Below are positions 27,765-37,215 of a stretch of 64,000 bases of DNA, in pieces (within the stretch, counting starts at the first letter, position 1; each line of letters begins with the position of its first letter). Source of the DNA: a bacterium (GTDB taxonomy: Bacteria > Desulfobacterota > Desulfocorpusculales > Desulfocorpusculum). The notes under the pieces are model-generated. The model searched no databases and was not told the DNA's origin. It was given only the letters and a program-made list of their open reading frames with translations. The position numbers and the translations under genes are program-made. The DNA lies in contig JBBFLE010000001.1 of assembly GCA_037481695.1 (NCBI GenBank), positions 378,989 through 442,988 on the forward strand, written 5' to 3'.

Positions 27765-28466
27765 TTGAAACAAAAACCTCTGATTATTTTTCCCGAGGGA
27801 ATTCTCACAGGCACATTTCTAAGGAGGGAAAAGAGATTCCTTGTGGAAGTGGAAACGCAACAGGGTGCACAATGGGTGCATTGCAACAATTCTGGGAGCA
27901 TGGTGGGGCTCTTGAGGGCTGGCAACCAGGTTCTGCTGTCTCCTTCACAAAAGCCGGGAAGGAAGCTGCCCTACACACTGGAGTTGATTCGCTCCAATGG
28001 GGTTTGGGTGGGCATCAACACCCTGACACCCAACCGGCTGCTTAGGAAAGCATGGGAGCTGGGGCTTTTTCCCGAGGTTCGAGGATACGGGAAGTTCCAT
28101 CCCGAGGTGCAGGTAGGTGGGAGCAGAATTGATGCTCTTCTGACTTCACCAGGCACTCGTCTTTGGATCGAGGCCAAGAATGTCACTCTGGTAGAGTACG
28201 AAGTGGCCTATTTCCCAGACGCTGTGACCCAAAGGGGTCAGCGCCACCTGCAAAAGCTGATGGCTCTGGCAGCCGAAGGCGAAAGGGCCGCATGTTTTTA
28301 TTTGGTTCAAAGGCCTGATGCCCGCTGCTTTGCACCAGCAGATTTCGTGGATCCCAATTATGCAGATCTCTTTTGGAAAGCCCTGGCCATGGGTGTGGAG
28401 ATGTGGGCCTATAGGCTCTTGTGGGCCCCGAGGGCATCTCCCTTGGCCCCCGCCTGCCACTGCTGA
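27765..28466 (+). CDS. sfsA: SfsA family DNA/RNA nuclease-like protein
   Basis: 233 residues matching SfsA (sugar fermentation stimulation protein): FLRREKRFLVEVE, CNNSGSMVGLL, the GVWVGINTLTPNRLL segment, and the PD-(D/E)XK-like core SRIDALL ... WIEAKNVTL, then YFPDAVTQRGQRHLQKL. The family has an OB-like N-terminal and nuclease-fold C-terminal domain; a physiological role is unclear. TTG start at 27765 with AAAGGAA upstream. Confidence 0.92.
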   Translation: MKQKPLIIFPEGILTGTFLRREKRFLVEVETQQGAQWVHCNNSGSMVGLLRAGNQVLLSPSQKPGRKLPYTLELIRSNGVWVGINTLTPNRLLRKAWELGLFPEVRGYGKFHPEVQVGGSRIDALLTSPGTRLWIEAKNVTLVEYEVAYFPDAVTQRGQRHLQKLMALAAEGERAACFYLVQRPDARCFAPADFVDPNYADLFWKALAMGVEMWAYRLLWAPRASPLAPACHC

Positions 28467-28478
28467 GAGACTAAAAAA

Positions 28479-29324
28479 TCAATATCTAAGCCAGAGGTAG
28501 TCGGCGTCCTCTGTACTGAGTCTGCCTTCCTTGAGTCTTCCTTGAAGATCGGGCAGTATCACTCTGCAAAGCAAGTAGGATCTGAGTGCTATCCTCTTGG
28601 GAATCCCGTGCATCCAGGCATGTCCTACCCCTGTCAGTACAACGACCGTGGTGTCAGGATTTGCCTCCCTAAAGGCCAAGAGCCTGAGCGCCATGGCTGT
28701 ATCCCAAAGGATTTGGGCCTGGCAGAAATTCTCCCATTGCTCTTCCTTGTAACCCTCGTGAGACTCAAAGGCCCAGCGCAAAAAACTCCTGTGGGGCTCC
28801 TGCACGTCGCAGGTGATCTCTCCCCACTGCGTCCTCATCTCTTGGGGAAGGCTTTCATAACCCTTGGAGGCCACCCCCTGGGTGATTTCCCTGGGGATGT
28901 TCAATCCCAGGACAGCAATGGAATGCTCTTTGGCAAAAAGCAGAATGTCCCTGTACAGAATCCAGGAAGTTTCTGCCCAGTTCTCTGCGAAGACCCGCTC
29001 CATTTGTTCCTCAGAGATCTCACCTCTTACCCAACTATCCAGGACTTGCTGGGCATCCGTGCGAAACATCTCCATGCCTATGGCCAAAGGAACCTTGGCT
29101 TCCCACAGGGCCTTAATGAGCATCAACTGGGCCCTGTGATGGTCGGGTTCATCGTGAAGCTCCCCCACCAACACGAAAGGACTTCCCCTCAGTTCCGAGG
29201 TGAGTCTTGTAAGGCCCATCCTTGAGCCGTCTTTGAGCCGCTCGATGAGGGGCCGCGCGGGCCAGTCCGCCAGAGCTTCCGAAACGAGCCCCCCCAAGAA
29301 ACCAAAGAAAAGCAACCCTGCCAT
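28479..29324 (-). CDS. ChaN-like haem-binding/iron-regulated family protein (DUF399)
   Basis: 281 residues from the ATG at 29324. An N-terminal hydrophobic stretch (MAGLLFFGFLGGLVSEALA) suggests export. The body has the ChaN pattern: FVLVGELHDEPDHHRAQLMLI, IGMEMFRTDAQQVLDSW, FAKEHSIAVLGLNIPREI, and VVVLTGVGHAWM near the C-terminus, with the conserved His and Glu. ChaN of Campylobacter is a haem-binding lipoprotein; haem binding here is by analogy. It lies 20 bp after the Slp-family lipoprotein gene and is probably co-transcribed. The start is uncertain because the frame is open upstream. Confidence 0.82.
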   Translation of the reverse strand: MAGLLFFGFLGGLVSEALADWPARPLIERLKDGSRMGLTRLTSELRGSPFVLVGELHDEPDHHRAQLMLIKALWEAKVPLAIGMEMFRTDAQQVLDSWVRGEISEEQMERVFAENWAETSWILYRDILLFAKEHSIAVLGLNIPREITQGVASKGYESLPQEMRTQWGEITCDVQEPHRSFLRWAFESHEGYKEEQWENFCQAQILWDTAMALRLLAFREANPDTTVVVLTGVGHAWMHGIPKRIALRSYLLCRVILPDLQGRLKEGRLSTEDADYLWLRY

Positions 29325-29344
29325 GACTAGGTTCCTGATGCTCT

Positions 29345-29908
29345 TTAGCGCCTTCTCCAGTGCCCACGCCACCTGGGCCACCATTCCCAATACCAATGCG
29401 GTCCTCCTCCATACCAATAAGGTGCCCAAGGATAGGCAGGACCCCAAACTTGCAGGCGTTCCTCCCAAAGGTGTATCTCCCGGATCGAAAGCACAGGGTA
29501 CCCGTACCAAAGCTCCCCTATCTTTCCAAGCTCTCGCCCAGCCACCTCTCCGGCCAAGGTCACCTTTCGACCTTGGCTGTATATGGCCTGATCCAGAAAA
29601 ACCCCTGTTTTGGCCAGGAACCTGCCTCGGGAAAACTCAGCATCCCTGGGTGCCCCTTCCCAATCCAGAGGTGTTTCCAAGACCATCAGAGTAGTGCCGT
29701 CAGGCTTGTTGTGGATCTCCAGGATCACACCCCCCCAGATCACCAGTTCTCCATGATAGCGCTCGGGATCCGCTAATACCATGGTAAAATCCAGATCCTC
29801 TCTGGCCGCGGCCCTCATCTCCGATGAGATCACATGGGAACAACCCGATGAGACTCCCAAGAAAAAAGCCAAGAAGATAGCCTCTGTAATGAGTCTCTTG
29901 GGCTTCAT
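29345..29908 (-). CDS. Slp family outer-membrane lipoprotein
   Basis: 187 residues. A signal peptide ends in the lipobox GVSSGC, so it should be lipidated. The middle (VLADPERYHGELVIWGGVILEIHNKPDGTTLMVLETPLDW, then GRFLAKTGVFLDQAIYSQGRKVTLAGEVAG) is the Slp fold. The tail is rich in Trp and Tyr (WAPYWYGGGPHWYWEWWPRWRGHWRRR). AAGGAGGTGATGAG precedes the ATG. Slp proteins are starvation or carbon-source-induced envelope proteins; the role here is unknown. Confidence 0.88.
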   Translation of the reverse strand: MKPKRLITEAIFLAFFLGVSSGCSHVISSEMRAAAREDLDFTMVLADPERYHGELVIWGGVILEIHNKPDGTTLMVLETPLDWEGAPRDAEFSRGRFLAKTGVFLDQAIYSQGRKVTLAGEVAGRELGKIGELWYGYPVLSIREIHLWEERLQVWGPAYPWAPYWYGGGPHWYWEWWPRWRGHWRRR

Positions 29909-30258
29909 TGCTCATCACCTCCTTCTTTAATTGTTTTGACGGTCGGGAATTCATTAGAGTTGCCTGTGGAAGTATCTCAGGGATTTCTTGTGCCAGGAAA
30001 ACTTCCATGAAAAGGATTCCCCCATGGAGAGGGCCCTTGCTGATCTTCTTGACACGCCTAGGCCTTGCTCATTAGGATTGAGCAGCCTGCCAGGGCACTT
30101 GCAGTCCAAGAGGTATTTGCGCAGCCCTAAGCTCTGGAGGCGCCTGGGTGGGTTTGAGCTATGATATCTGAGTTCCTTAGTACGAGCATGGGCAGGCTCT
30201 TTTGGAAGATAAAAGAGGTTGGCATTTGGGTGAAGCCTAAGAAGGGAGATGAGAGAAG
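29909..30258. other. intergenic region between divergent genes
   Basis: 350 bp between the Slp gene and the SDR gene. It contains the Slp ribosome site at the left edge; I see no RNA gene or clear promoter hexamers. Confidence 0.5.
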
Positions 30259-31026
30259 ATGGATATCCAAAACAAGACTGCTTTGATCACCGGAGGCGTG
30301 AGCGGGCTTGGGGAGGCCACGGCAAGGCTTCTCCACAGCATGGGGGCCAACGTTGTTCTATTGGATGTGAACCAAGAAAGAGGACTGGCCATATGCAAGG
30401 AGCTGGGGCCGAGGGCGGTCTTTACCCTCACTGACGTGACCGACACCTCCCAGGTTCAGGCGGCCATGAAACTGGCCATAGAAAGCTTCGGCTCACTGCA
30501 TGTGGCTGTCAACTGTGCGGGGGTGGGCACCCCGGCCAAGGTTGTGGGTAAGGAAGGCCCCCACGATCTGGCCCATTTCACAAGGGTGCTCAACATAAAT
30601 CTGGTGGGCACATTCGATGTTTTGAGATGGGCGGCTTTTTATATGAGCCGTAATGAGCCTGATCCCGAAGGAGAGAGGGGTGTGATAGTCAATACGGCCT
30701 CCATTGCCGCCTTTGAGGGACAGATAGGACAGGTTGCCTACGCTGCATCTAAGGCAGGAATAGTAGGACTCACCCTTCCGGCGGCCAGGGAGTTGGCCCG
30801 CTTTGGGATCCGCGTGGTAACCATCGCCCCTGGCACCTTCGATACTCCCCTGCTGGCAGGCCTGCCCGAACAGGTTCGCACGTCTCTGGGCCAACAGATA
30901 CCTTTCCCGCCCAGGCTTGGTAGACCCCAGGAATTTGCAATGCTGGTCCAACACATAATACAGAATCCTGTTTTAAACGGTGAGACAATCCGGCTTGACG
31001 GAGCTCTTCGAATGCCTCCCAAGTAG
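30259..31026 (+). CDS. short-chain dehydrogenase, 3-hydroxyacyl-CoA dehydrogenase type II-like
   Basis: 255 residues with [24 protein letters not shown] (Asp after beta-2, so NAD is favoured), [62 protein letters not shown] and [13 protein letters not shown]. This pattern is that of HSD17B10-type 2-methyl-3-hydroxybutyryl/3-hydroxyacyl-CoA dehydrogenases. A beta-oxidation or isoleucine-degradation role is therefore likely, but no other fatty-acid oxidation gene is adjacent. The overall family is secure; the substrate is not. Confidence 0.88.
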   Translation: MDIQNKTALITGGVSGLGEATARLLHSMGANVVLLDVNQERGLAICKELGPRAVFTLTDVTDTSQVQAAMKLAIESFGSLHVAVNCAGVGTPAKVVGKEGPHDLAHFTRVLNINLVGTFDVLRWAAFYMSRNEPDPEGERGVIVNTASIAAFEGQIGQVAYAASKAGIVGLTLPAARELARFGIRVVTIAPGTFDTPLLAGLPEQVRTSLGQQIPFPPRLGRPQEFAMLVQHIIQNPVLNGETIRLDGALRMPPK

Positions 31027-31102
31027 CCATGGGAAGCTTTATTAACATTGCTGCCAGTTGGCTGCTTCCCAAGGCCATGAGGGGGCAATAGGATCCTTTC
31101 TT

Positions 31103-31798
31103 ATGGGGCTCTTGGTCCTCTTGGGGGTAGTACACAAAGATCCCAAAGGCGCTGACCGCCTCTGGGAAAGCCTGCAGGAGATAAAGCCCCAGGCCCTGGG
31201 CCTGGAGATGAGCCCCTTGGGACTTCTTTGGAGAGAGAAAAGGAGTTCCCAGCTTCTGGAAAGATTAGATGGGATCCTCAAGGAGTTCCCTGTTCCCATG
31301 AGGACCCAGGCCCATATAAGGCTGATAAGAGAAGCCTTGAGACTTCCTTTTGAATATGTGGCCTGTTCCCATTATGCAGCCAGCCGAGGGGTTCCTCTGC
31401 ACCTCATGGACCTGAATTGGGTATCCCGGGAAGAGCTTCCCAGGTACGAAACTGAGATCTTAACAAGAGAGAACCTCTCCAGTTTATTGGCCATGGGCCG
31501 ATATAACCTCAAAGACACAATCACTGCAGCCTATGCCAGGGCCCGTCGCTGCCTGGAGTCCAACACCTCGCTACAAGAGCTGGGCATAAACCCGCCCTGG
31601 TCTTGTAAGACAGGACTGGTCAGGGAGTCTTTTTTGGCCTGTAGGGTCAGAAACATGGCCCTGAGATACGATCCCTTTTTGTATGTAGGGGGATGGGTCC
31701 ACCTCGCCGAGGATCCCAAGGGCCATAGTCTGGCCAGCCGATTGCGAGACCTGAAGCCTCTGAGAATTCTTCTGGCAGGCCCCGACCTGGGCAGATGA
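31103..31798 (+). CDS. TraB/PrgY-like hypothetical protein
   Basis: 231 residues from the ATG at 31103 (a TTG at 31058 is possible). The start MGLLVLLGVVHKDPKGADRLWESLQEIKPQALGLEMSP and the end (RNMALRYDPFLYVGGWVHLAED) recall the conserved His and Glu motifs of the TraB/PrgY and TIKI-type fold, in which an N-terminal GxxH and a C-terminal GxxH are conserved. The similarity is weak and no function is assigned. It has no signal peptide and follows the SDR gene by about 75 bp. Confidence 0.55.
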   Translation: MGLLVLLGVVHKDPKGADRLWESLQEIKPQALGLEMSPLGLLWREKRSSQLLERLDGILKEFPVPMRTQAHIRLIREALRLPFEYVACSHYAASRGVPLHLMDLNWVSREELPRYETEILTRENLSSLLAMGRYNLKDTITAAYARARRCLESNTSLQELGINPPWSCKTGLVRESFLACRVRNMALRYDPFLYVGGWVHLAEDPKGHSLASRLRDLKPLRILLAGPDLGR

Positions 31799-31915
31799 CT
31801 TAGCTAGAATGATTCATCCAGGAGATCTGTGGGGCCCCACACACAAGAAGAGGGCAGATCATTTGAGGTTTTATGGAAGCAGGCTAGAGCCTGGGCCTGC
31901 CTGGGGATGTCTGCA

Positions 31916-31945
31916 TTGACGGTTAAGCCGCCCCTGGTCTATAGT
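31916..31945 (+). promoter_or_regulatory. sigma-70-type promoter of tRNA-Ser
   Basis: TTGACG (31916-31921) and TATAGT (31940-31945) with an 18-bp spacer. Transcription would start about 30 bp before the tRNA. Confidence 0.65.
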
Positions 31946-31982
31946 GGAATTGTACGGTCTTAGGGACCAGTGGTTTGATTGA

Positions 31983-32077
31983 GGAGAGATGCCCGAGACG
32001 GCTGAAGGGGCTCGCCTGCTAAGCGAGTGTAGGGCCAAAAAGCCTTACCCCGGGTTCGAATCCCGGTCTCTCCGCCA
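31983..32077 (+). tRNA. tRNA-Ser (anticodon GCT), CCA encoded
   Basis: The 7-bp acceptor arms GGAGAGA (31983-31989) and TCTCTCC (32067-32073) pair exactly, followed by discriminator G and encoded CCA. The anticodon arm CTCGC-CTGCTAA-GCGAG gives anticodon GCT, reading AGC/AGT serine codons. A long variable arm and GGTTCGAATCC T-arm are present, as required for tRNA-Ser. No integrase or attachment-site duplication is seen beside it. Confidence 0.96.
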
Positions 32078-32134
32078 TCAAGTCGCCTCTCCGGCACAAG
32101 AGCCGGTTTTGATTTTGCGATCCGCTTTATGTAA

Positions 32135-32728
32135 GTGGACCCATGGAGCTGGGGGTTGAGATCTTTAGGCATTGCGCGGCGCAAGTTCGACCAGGAGCAT
32201 CTCTCAACGGTCGACGAGGCCGTTGCCGTAGCCGAGGAGTTGACCAGCGAGCACTTCAAGTACTCCACCAGCCAGTGGAGAAGATGCCGCTATGACATAC
32301 AGACAGCGGTCAAGCTCCACGAAGGCGAGCTGACCGATGAGGCCTTTGCCCAGATAATCCGTTATCTTGGGCAACCAGCCCAAAGCGGCCTGCGCAGTTC
32401 TCATTTCGATTTCTACAAGATATGTCTTCAGGATCACGTGATACTCAGGGCCTTGGAGAGGGACAAGGACTTGTCGCTTTTCCCCTTGGTGGTCTATGTA
32501 GCCACACACGAGCTGGTGCACATAGTGCGATTCAGTCTATTCCTCCAGAGTTTTGAAACCTATCCGCTGGCCAGGGCCAGGGAAGAGGCCTTGGTACATC
32601 AAATCACCAGGGAAATTTTGGGTTCAGGGAGACTTCCAGGAGTTGAGTCGGTGGCCAAAGAATTCTGGGAGTCCATGGAAGCCAACGGGCTTTCCCTGGA
32701 TCTGATGGGACAGGGAGCAAAAGGGTGA
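32135..32728 (+). CDS. hypothetical protein with HExxH-like zinc motif (HELVH)
   Basis: 197 residues, soluble, no recognised family name. The sequence VVYVATHELVHIVRF in the middle is a zincin-type HExxH motif, and a downstream Glu (AREEALVHQIT) could be the third ligand. An earlier region (SSHFDFYKICLQDHVILRALE) is rich in Asp/His. The GTG at 32135 is the first start after a stop codon; there is no good ribosome site. Its stop overlaps the moeA start by four bases, so it is translationally coupled to molybdopterin metabolism. A metal-dependent role is only a suggestion. Confidence 0.7.
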   Translation: MDPWSWGLRSLGIARRKFDQEHLSTVDEAVAVAEELTSEHFKYSTSQWRRCRYDIQTAVKLHEGELTDEAFAQIIRYLGQPAQSGLRSSHFDFYKICLQDHVILRALERDKDLSLFPLVVYVATHELVHIVRFSLFLQSFETYPLARAREEALVHQITREILGSGRLPGVESVAKEFWESMEANGLSLDLMGQGAKG

Positions 32729-33954
32729 TCCGTTTCTTCAGGGTGAGGAGCCGCCAGGAGGTTGTGGAGGAATTTGAGAAGTTTTCCCCTGTGGGACAGG
32801 AGCAAGTTCAGCTTTGGGGTGCATTGGGCAGAGTTCTATACGGAGGGATTGTGGCCCAGGAAGATCTGCCTCATTTCCCGCGTGCCACCATGGATGGCTT
32901 TGCTGTGAAGGCCAAAGATACCTTCGGGGCCAGCGATGGACAACCTGCCCTTCTTCGTCTGGTGGGTGAGGTGCCAATGGGGCTGGCCCCTGAGAAGGCC
33001 ATAGGGGATTCTGACACAATGCGTGTGGCCACAGGCTCCATGCTGCCTGAAGGGGCAGATGCTGTTGTTATGATAGAACACGCGGAGCAGTTGGACTCAG
33101 AAACCCTGGAAGTGTACAGGACCGTGGCGCCCTGGGAGAATGTTGTCAGGCCAGGGGAAGATGTGGCCGTGGGTCAAGAGGTCCTGCCTTCAGGATGGAC
33201 CCTGAGACCCCAGGATCTCGGCCTCTTGGGGGCCCTGGGCATGACTCAGCTCAGTGTTTTCAGAAAGCCCACCGTAGCGGTTTTCTCCACTGGGGACGAA
33301 GTAGTCCCCATATCCAGTAAGCCGGGCCCCGCTCAGGTCAGGGATGTGAATGGAATTACCGTGTGCTCTTGGGTGGAAATCCATGGCGGGATAGCCCACT
33401 ACATGGGAATAATACCGGATCGCCCAGAGAAACTCTCCAGGAGTTTTGTGGAGGCCTTGGAGAAGGCCGATGCAGTCATGGTGTCCGGGGGAAGCTCAGT
33501 GGGAACAAGGGATTTTCTCATGGAAGTTCTCGAGGGGTTGGAGGGGGTTGAAGTCATGGCTCACGGGCTGGCCGTAAGGCCGGGAAAGCCAACCCTCGTG
33601 GCAGGGGTGGGGGGAAAGCCTTTTTTGGGCCTTCCAGGCCATCCTGTGTCAGCCCTGGTGATCCTCCACCTGCTGGGCAGACCTCTTTTGGACAGGCTCT
33701 GCGGCAGGAGATATCCCTTTAGACCCAGGCCATTTCGGGCAAGATTAAGTAGAAATCTGGCTTCAGCTCAGGGAAGGGAAGACTACGTGAGGGTCACCCT
33801 GGAAGAAAGGCAAGGGGAGCTATGGGCCGTTCCACTGCTGGGTTCCTCGGGCCTCATAGGAAATCTTTCTAGGGCAGAAGGCTTGGTTCGGATAGATCCC
33901 CTTTCTGAGGGCCTGTACAAAGGGGAATGGGTGGAGGTGGAGAGCTTTCCATGA
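32725..33954 (+). CDS. moeA: molybdopterin molybdenumtransferase MoeA
   Basis: 409 residues. MoeA inserts Mo or W into adenylylated molybdopterin. Motifs: FPRATMDGFAVKAKDT, NVVRPGEDVAVGQEVL, VAVFSTGDEVV, MVSGGSSVGTRDF, GLAVRPGKPTLVAG, FLGLPGHPVSAL. GTG start at 32725 overlapping the upstream stop. A second moeA follows with a four-base overlap. Two MoeA copies often separate Mo from W insertion or serve different enzymes; the nearby aldehyde oxidoreductase is a likely client. Confidence 0.94.
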   Translation: MIRFFRVRSRQEVVEEFEKFSPVGQEQVQLWGALGRVLYGGIVAQEDLPHFPRATMDGFAVKAKDTFGASDGQPALLRLVGEVPMGLAPEKAIGDSDTMRVATGSMLPEGADAVVMIEHAEQLDSETLEVYRTVAPWENVVRPGEDVAVGQEVLPSGWTLRPQDLGLLGALGMTQLSVFRKPTVAVFSTGDEVVPISSKPGPAQVRDVNGITVCSWVEIHGGIAHYMGIIPDRPEKLSRSFVEALEKADAVMVSGGSSVGTRDFLMEVLEGLEGVEVMAHGLAVRPGKPTLVAGVGGKPFLGLPGHPVSALVILHLLGRPLLDRLCGRRYPFRPRPFRARLSRNLASAQGREDYVRVTLEERQGELWAVPLLGSSGLIGNLSRAEGLVRIDPLSEGLYKGEWVEVESFP

Positions 33955-35873
33955 GACGTCGCGTGTATCTCAGGATGAAATCTCTGGAGCAGGCCAGAGA
34001 GGTTTTCCTGGAGAGGTTTCCTGTGGGGGGTTGGAGGGAGCCCGAGGAGGTTCTGGTTGTGGAGGCCCTTGGTAGAGTGACTGCCAGGGGCGTCTTTGCC
34101 AAGATTTCGGCTCCCACCTTCCACGGCGCAGCCATGGATGGGGTGGCCCTAAGAGCAGAGGAGACCTATTCGGCCCACCCAGACCGCCCCCTTGTCTTCA
34201 AGCTTGGGCAGAATGCCTATCCGGTCAATACGGGTAACCCCCTTCCTCCAGGCACAAATGCGGTAGCAATGATCGAGGATGTTGTTGAATTGGGAAAGGA
34301 CAGCATTCAGATAGAACGGCCTCTTTACCCCTGGCAAAACGTCAGGAGGGTCGGTGAGGACATAGTGGCTACAGAGCTGCTCCTGCCCCAGAATCATAGG
34401 CTTAGTGCCTATGACCTGGGCGCTCTCTTGGCAGCTGGGGTCACCAGGATCTGGGTCCGCCCAAGGCCCAAGGTGGCATTGATCCCAACAGGTAAGGAAC
34501 TCCTGGGGTGGGAAGTGTGGGAAACCGAGGAGTCTTTACCTCAGGGAAAACTCATAGAATTCAACACGGTTGTGCTGGCAGCTCTGGTGGAGCAGTGGGG
34601 AGGAGAACCAAAACGTCTTCCCATAGTGCGGGATGACCCGGACCAGTTGAAAAGAGCCTTGCAAAGCGCTCTGGAGAAGTTCGACGTGGTTGTCATAAAT
34701 GCCGGCTCATCTGCTGGCTCCGAAGACCTGACAGCAGGTGTCATAGAAGAGCTCGGGGAGGTACTGATTCACGGTATCTCCATGATGCCAGGCAAGCCCA
34801 CGGTATTGGGAGTAGTACACGGAAAGCCGGTCATAGGCAACCCGGGCTACCCGGTCTCTGCTGTGGTCTCCTGTGAACAGATAGTGGCCCCTTTGTTGGC
34901 CAGGCTGCTGGGGGTGGATCCACCTTCCAGGCCCAAGGTAAAGGCCAGGGTGGCCAGGAAGATAACCTCTCGCATAGGCATGGAGGAGTTTGTCAGAGTC
35001 AGGCTGGGGCAGGTGGGAGAAAAGATGGCGGCCACACCTCTTGCCCGTGCAGCCGGCTCCATAACCACTCTTACAAGGGCCGATGGAGTTCTAAGGGTTC
35101 CGGCAGATCTGGAGGGCCTGGCCGAGGGGGAGGAGGTGGATGTGGAACTCCTCAGGACGCCTCAAGAAATCCGAAGGACCCTTGTGGCCATAGGAAGCCA
35201 CGATCTCACCCTGGATCTCATACATGACAGACTTAGGGCACTGGGGAAGGGCTATGGGCTGGCATCAAGCAACGTGGGAAGCCTAGGAGGGCTCATGGCC
35301 GTAAAGAAAGGCCAGGCTCATCTGGCCGGAACCCATCTTCTGGATCCGCAGACAGGAGATTACAATTTCAGTTATGTGGCCCGCTATCTGGAGGGGGTCA
35401 GGATCAGGATGGTCCACCTGGTATATCGTGAACAAGGCCTGATGGTGGCCCCGGGAAATCCCCTGGGCATTACAGGGCTAAAAGACCTCACTCGGCCAGG
35501 GGTCCGTTTCATTAATCGCCAGGCGGGTTCCGGCACAAGAGTTCTGCTGGACTTTCAATTGAGGGAGTTGGGTATTGAGCCCCAGAGCATACAGGGTTAC
35601 CATCAAGAGGAATACACCCATATGGCCGTGGCCGTGGCTGTGGCCAGCGGGGCTGCAGACGCTGGTTTGGGAATATTGGCGGCTGCAAAGGCCTTGGGCC
35701 TGGAATTCATTCCCATCAAGGCCGAAAGATATGACCTGGTGATTCCGGAAATATTCTTTGAAACCGAGGGTGTTGGCCTGCTTTTGGAAATCATTGGAAG
35801 CCAGGATTTCAGGGAAAGGGTTGGGGGATTGGGGGGGTACGATCCTTCTCAGTCGGGAAAGCTTCTTATTTGA
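33951..35873 (+). CDS. MoeA fused to a periplasmic-binding-protein-like (PBP) domain
   Basis: 640 residues. Residues 1-410 are MoeA (GAAMDGVALRAEET, NVRRVGEDI, VALIPTGKELLG, VVINAGSSAGSEDLT, HGISMMPGKPTVLG, VIGNPGYPVSAVV). Residues 415-640 are a PBP-like domain as in ModA/LysR effector domains (LVAIGSHDLTLDLIHDRL, HLAGTHLLDPQTGDYN, GVRFINRQAGSGTRVLLDFQL, AVASGAADAGLGILAAAKALGLEFIP). This fusion is known and the PBP domain is thought to bind the oxyanion or a cofactor; ligand not deduced here. ATG at 33951 overlaps the upstream stop as ATGA. Confidence 0.93.
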   Translation: MRRRVYLRMKSLEQAREVFLERFPVGGWREPEEVLVVEALGRVTARGVFAKISAPTFHGAAMDGVALRAEETYSAHPDRPLVFKLGQNAYPVNTGNPLPPGTNAVAMIEDVVELGKDSIQIERPLYPWQNVRRVGEDIVATELLLPQNHRLSAYDLGALLAAGVTRIWVRPRPKVALIPTGKELLGWEVWETEESLPQGKLIEFNTVVLAALVEQWGGEPKRLPIVRDDPDQLKRALQSALEKFDVVVINAGSSAGSEDLTAGVIEELGEVLIHGISMMPGKPTVLGVVHGKPVIGNPGYPVSAVVSCEQIVAPLLARLLGVDPPSRPKVKARVARKITSRIGMEEFVRVRLGQVGEKMAATPLARAAGSITTLTRADGVLRVPADLEGLAEGEEVDVELLRTPQEIRRTLVAIGSHDLTLDLIHDRLRALGKGYGLASSNVGSLGGLMAVKKGQAHLAGTHLLDPQTGDYNFSYVARYLEGVRIRMVHLVYREQGLMVAPGNPLGITGLKDLTRPGVRFINRQAGSGTRVLLDFQLRELGIEPQSIQGYHQEEYTHMAVAVAVASGAADAGLGILAAAKALGLEFIPIKAERYDLVIPEIFFETEGVGLLLEIIGSQDFRERVGGLGGYDPSQSGKLLI

Positions 35874-35912
35874 CCGACTAAAGTAATGCCCCTTGATGGT
35901 CGATGAGAATTC

Positions 35913-35949
35913 AGCAAAGCTTTGCTTGGAAAGGCCACTGTGTTATAAA
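35913..35949 (+). promoter_or_regulatory. clpX promoter overlapped by a perfect 14-bp palindrome
   Basis: TTGCTT (35922-35927) and TATAAA (35944-35949) are 16 bp apart. A palindrome AGCAAAGCTTTGCT (35913-35926) covers most of the -35 box and could be a repressor operator. It does not match CIRCE. The clpX start follows 40 bp after the -10. Confidence 0.55.
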
Positions 35950-35988
35950 AATCTTGTCATGTGCTGACAAGAGCCGGGGGGCGCATTA

Positions 35989-37215
35989 ATGGGCAGAACA
36001 CCTTTTGACGAGGATATCGGCCTCCATTGTTCTTTCTGTCGTAAGAGCGAGAGCGAGGTGCGAAAGCTTATTTCGGGCACAGAAGCCTTCATCTGTGACG
36101 AATGTGTGCAGATATGCAATGAAATACTGGCTGAGGAGTTCCGGGCGGAGCGCACAGGAGGTTTTCCCAAGCCTTCCCGCATCAAGAAGGCCCTGGATGA
36201 ATATGTCATAAGCCAGGAGGAGGCCAAGAAAACCTTGGCCGTGGCCGTGCACAACCATTACAAGAGATTGCAGGCCAAGAAGACTCTAAAAGGAGTGGAG
36301 CTGGAAAAGAGCAATATTCTGCTCATAGGCCCCACGGGATCGGGCAAGACCTTCCTGGCTCAAACCCTTGCCAAGATTCTGCAGGTTCCCTTTGCCATAG
36401 CAGACGCCACAGCCATCACCGAAGCCGGTTATGTGGGAGAAAATGTTGAAGACATCATCATGCGGCTGCTGGAAAACGCAGACTTCGACGAGGAGCGCGC
36501 TCAGCAGGGCATAGTTTACATTGATGAGGCAGACAAGATCGCCAAGAGAACTGTGAACTCCGCCAACGGAAGGGACATCTCTGGGGAGGGAGTTCAACAA
36601 GCCCTCTTGAAGATGCTGGAAGGCACTGTGGTGCACCTTCATCCCAAGGGCATGAAAGGCCAGTATCACAAGGTGGACACCACTCAAATCCTTTTCATCT
36701 GCGGCGGAACCTTCGTAGGCTTGGACAAGATCGTGCAAGGCAGGATACAACAGCGATCTCTGGGCTTCAAAGCACAGAAGGAAAGAACTTCCAAAGATCT
36801 TCATCCCCTCCATGAGGTAAGGGCTGAGGATCTCATAGAGTTCGGAATGATCCCGGAGTTCGTGGGTCGCCTACCCATAGTCGCTGTCCTAGATGAACTC
36901 ACCGAAGAACACCTTGTCCGGATCCTTACTGAGCCCAAGAATGCCTTGGTGAAGCAGTATCAGGCCCTTTTTGATCTGGAGGGCGTGCATCTGCGGTTCT
37001 TGGACGACACCTTGGTGACCGTGGCCAGAGAGGCCATACAAAGAAAGAGCGGCGCCAGAGGGTTGAGGACAATTCTGGAAAAGGCCATGTTGGACATCAT
37101 GTATAACCTGCCTGATCTGGAGGGCCTTGCCGAATGTTTAATAACTCCAGGGGTCATAGCAGGAACTGAGGAGCCTGTTTACGTATACAGGAAGGAAAAA
37201 GCAGCTCTTTCTTGA
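35989..37215 (+). CDS. clpX: ATP-dependent Clp protease ATP-binding subunit ClpX
   Basis: 408 residues. N-terminal zinc-binding domain [11 protein letters not shown] ... [17 protein letters not shown]+ core with Walker [13 protein letters not shown], Walker [12 protein letters not shown], the pore-loop and IGF-type region, arginine finger [12 protein letters not shown]. It unfolds substrates for ClpP. clpP and tig, usually directly upstream, are not here, so clpX has its own promoter. Confidence 0.96.
   Translation: MGRTPFDEDIGLHCSFCRKSESEVRKLISGTEAFICDECVQICNEILAEEFRAERTGGFPKPSRIKKALDEYVISQEEAKKTLAVAVHNHYKRLQAKKTLKGVELEKSNILLIGPTGSGKTFLAQTLAKILQVPFAIADATAITEAGYVGENVEDIIMRLLENADFDEERAQQGIVYIDEADKIAKRTVNSANGRDISGEGVQQALLKMLEGTVVHLHPKGMKGQYHKVDTTQILFICGGTFVGLDKIVQGRIQQRSLGFKAQKERTSKDLHPLHEVRAEDLIEFGMIPEFVGRLPIVAVLDELTEEHLVRILTEPKNALVKQYQALFDLEGVHLRFLDDTLVTVAREAIQRKSGARGLRTILEKAMLDIMYNLPDLEGLAECLITPGVIAGTEEPVYVYRKEKAALS

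Noticed and set aside
31983-32077. tRNA-Ser as an integration site of a mobile element
   Set aside because: No integrase, direct repeat of the tRNA 3' end or phage-like gene is nearby.
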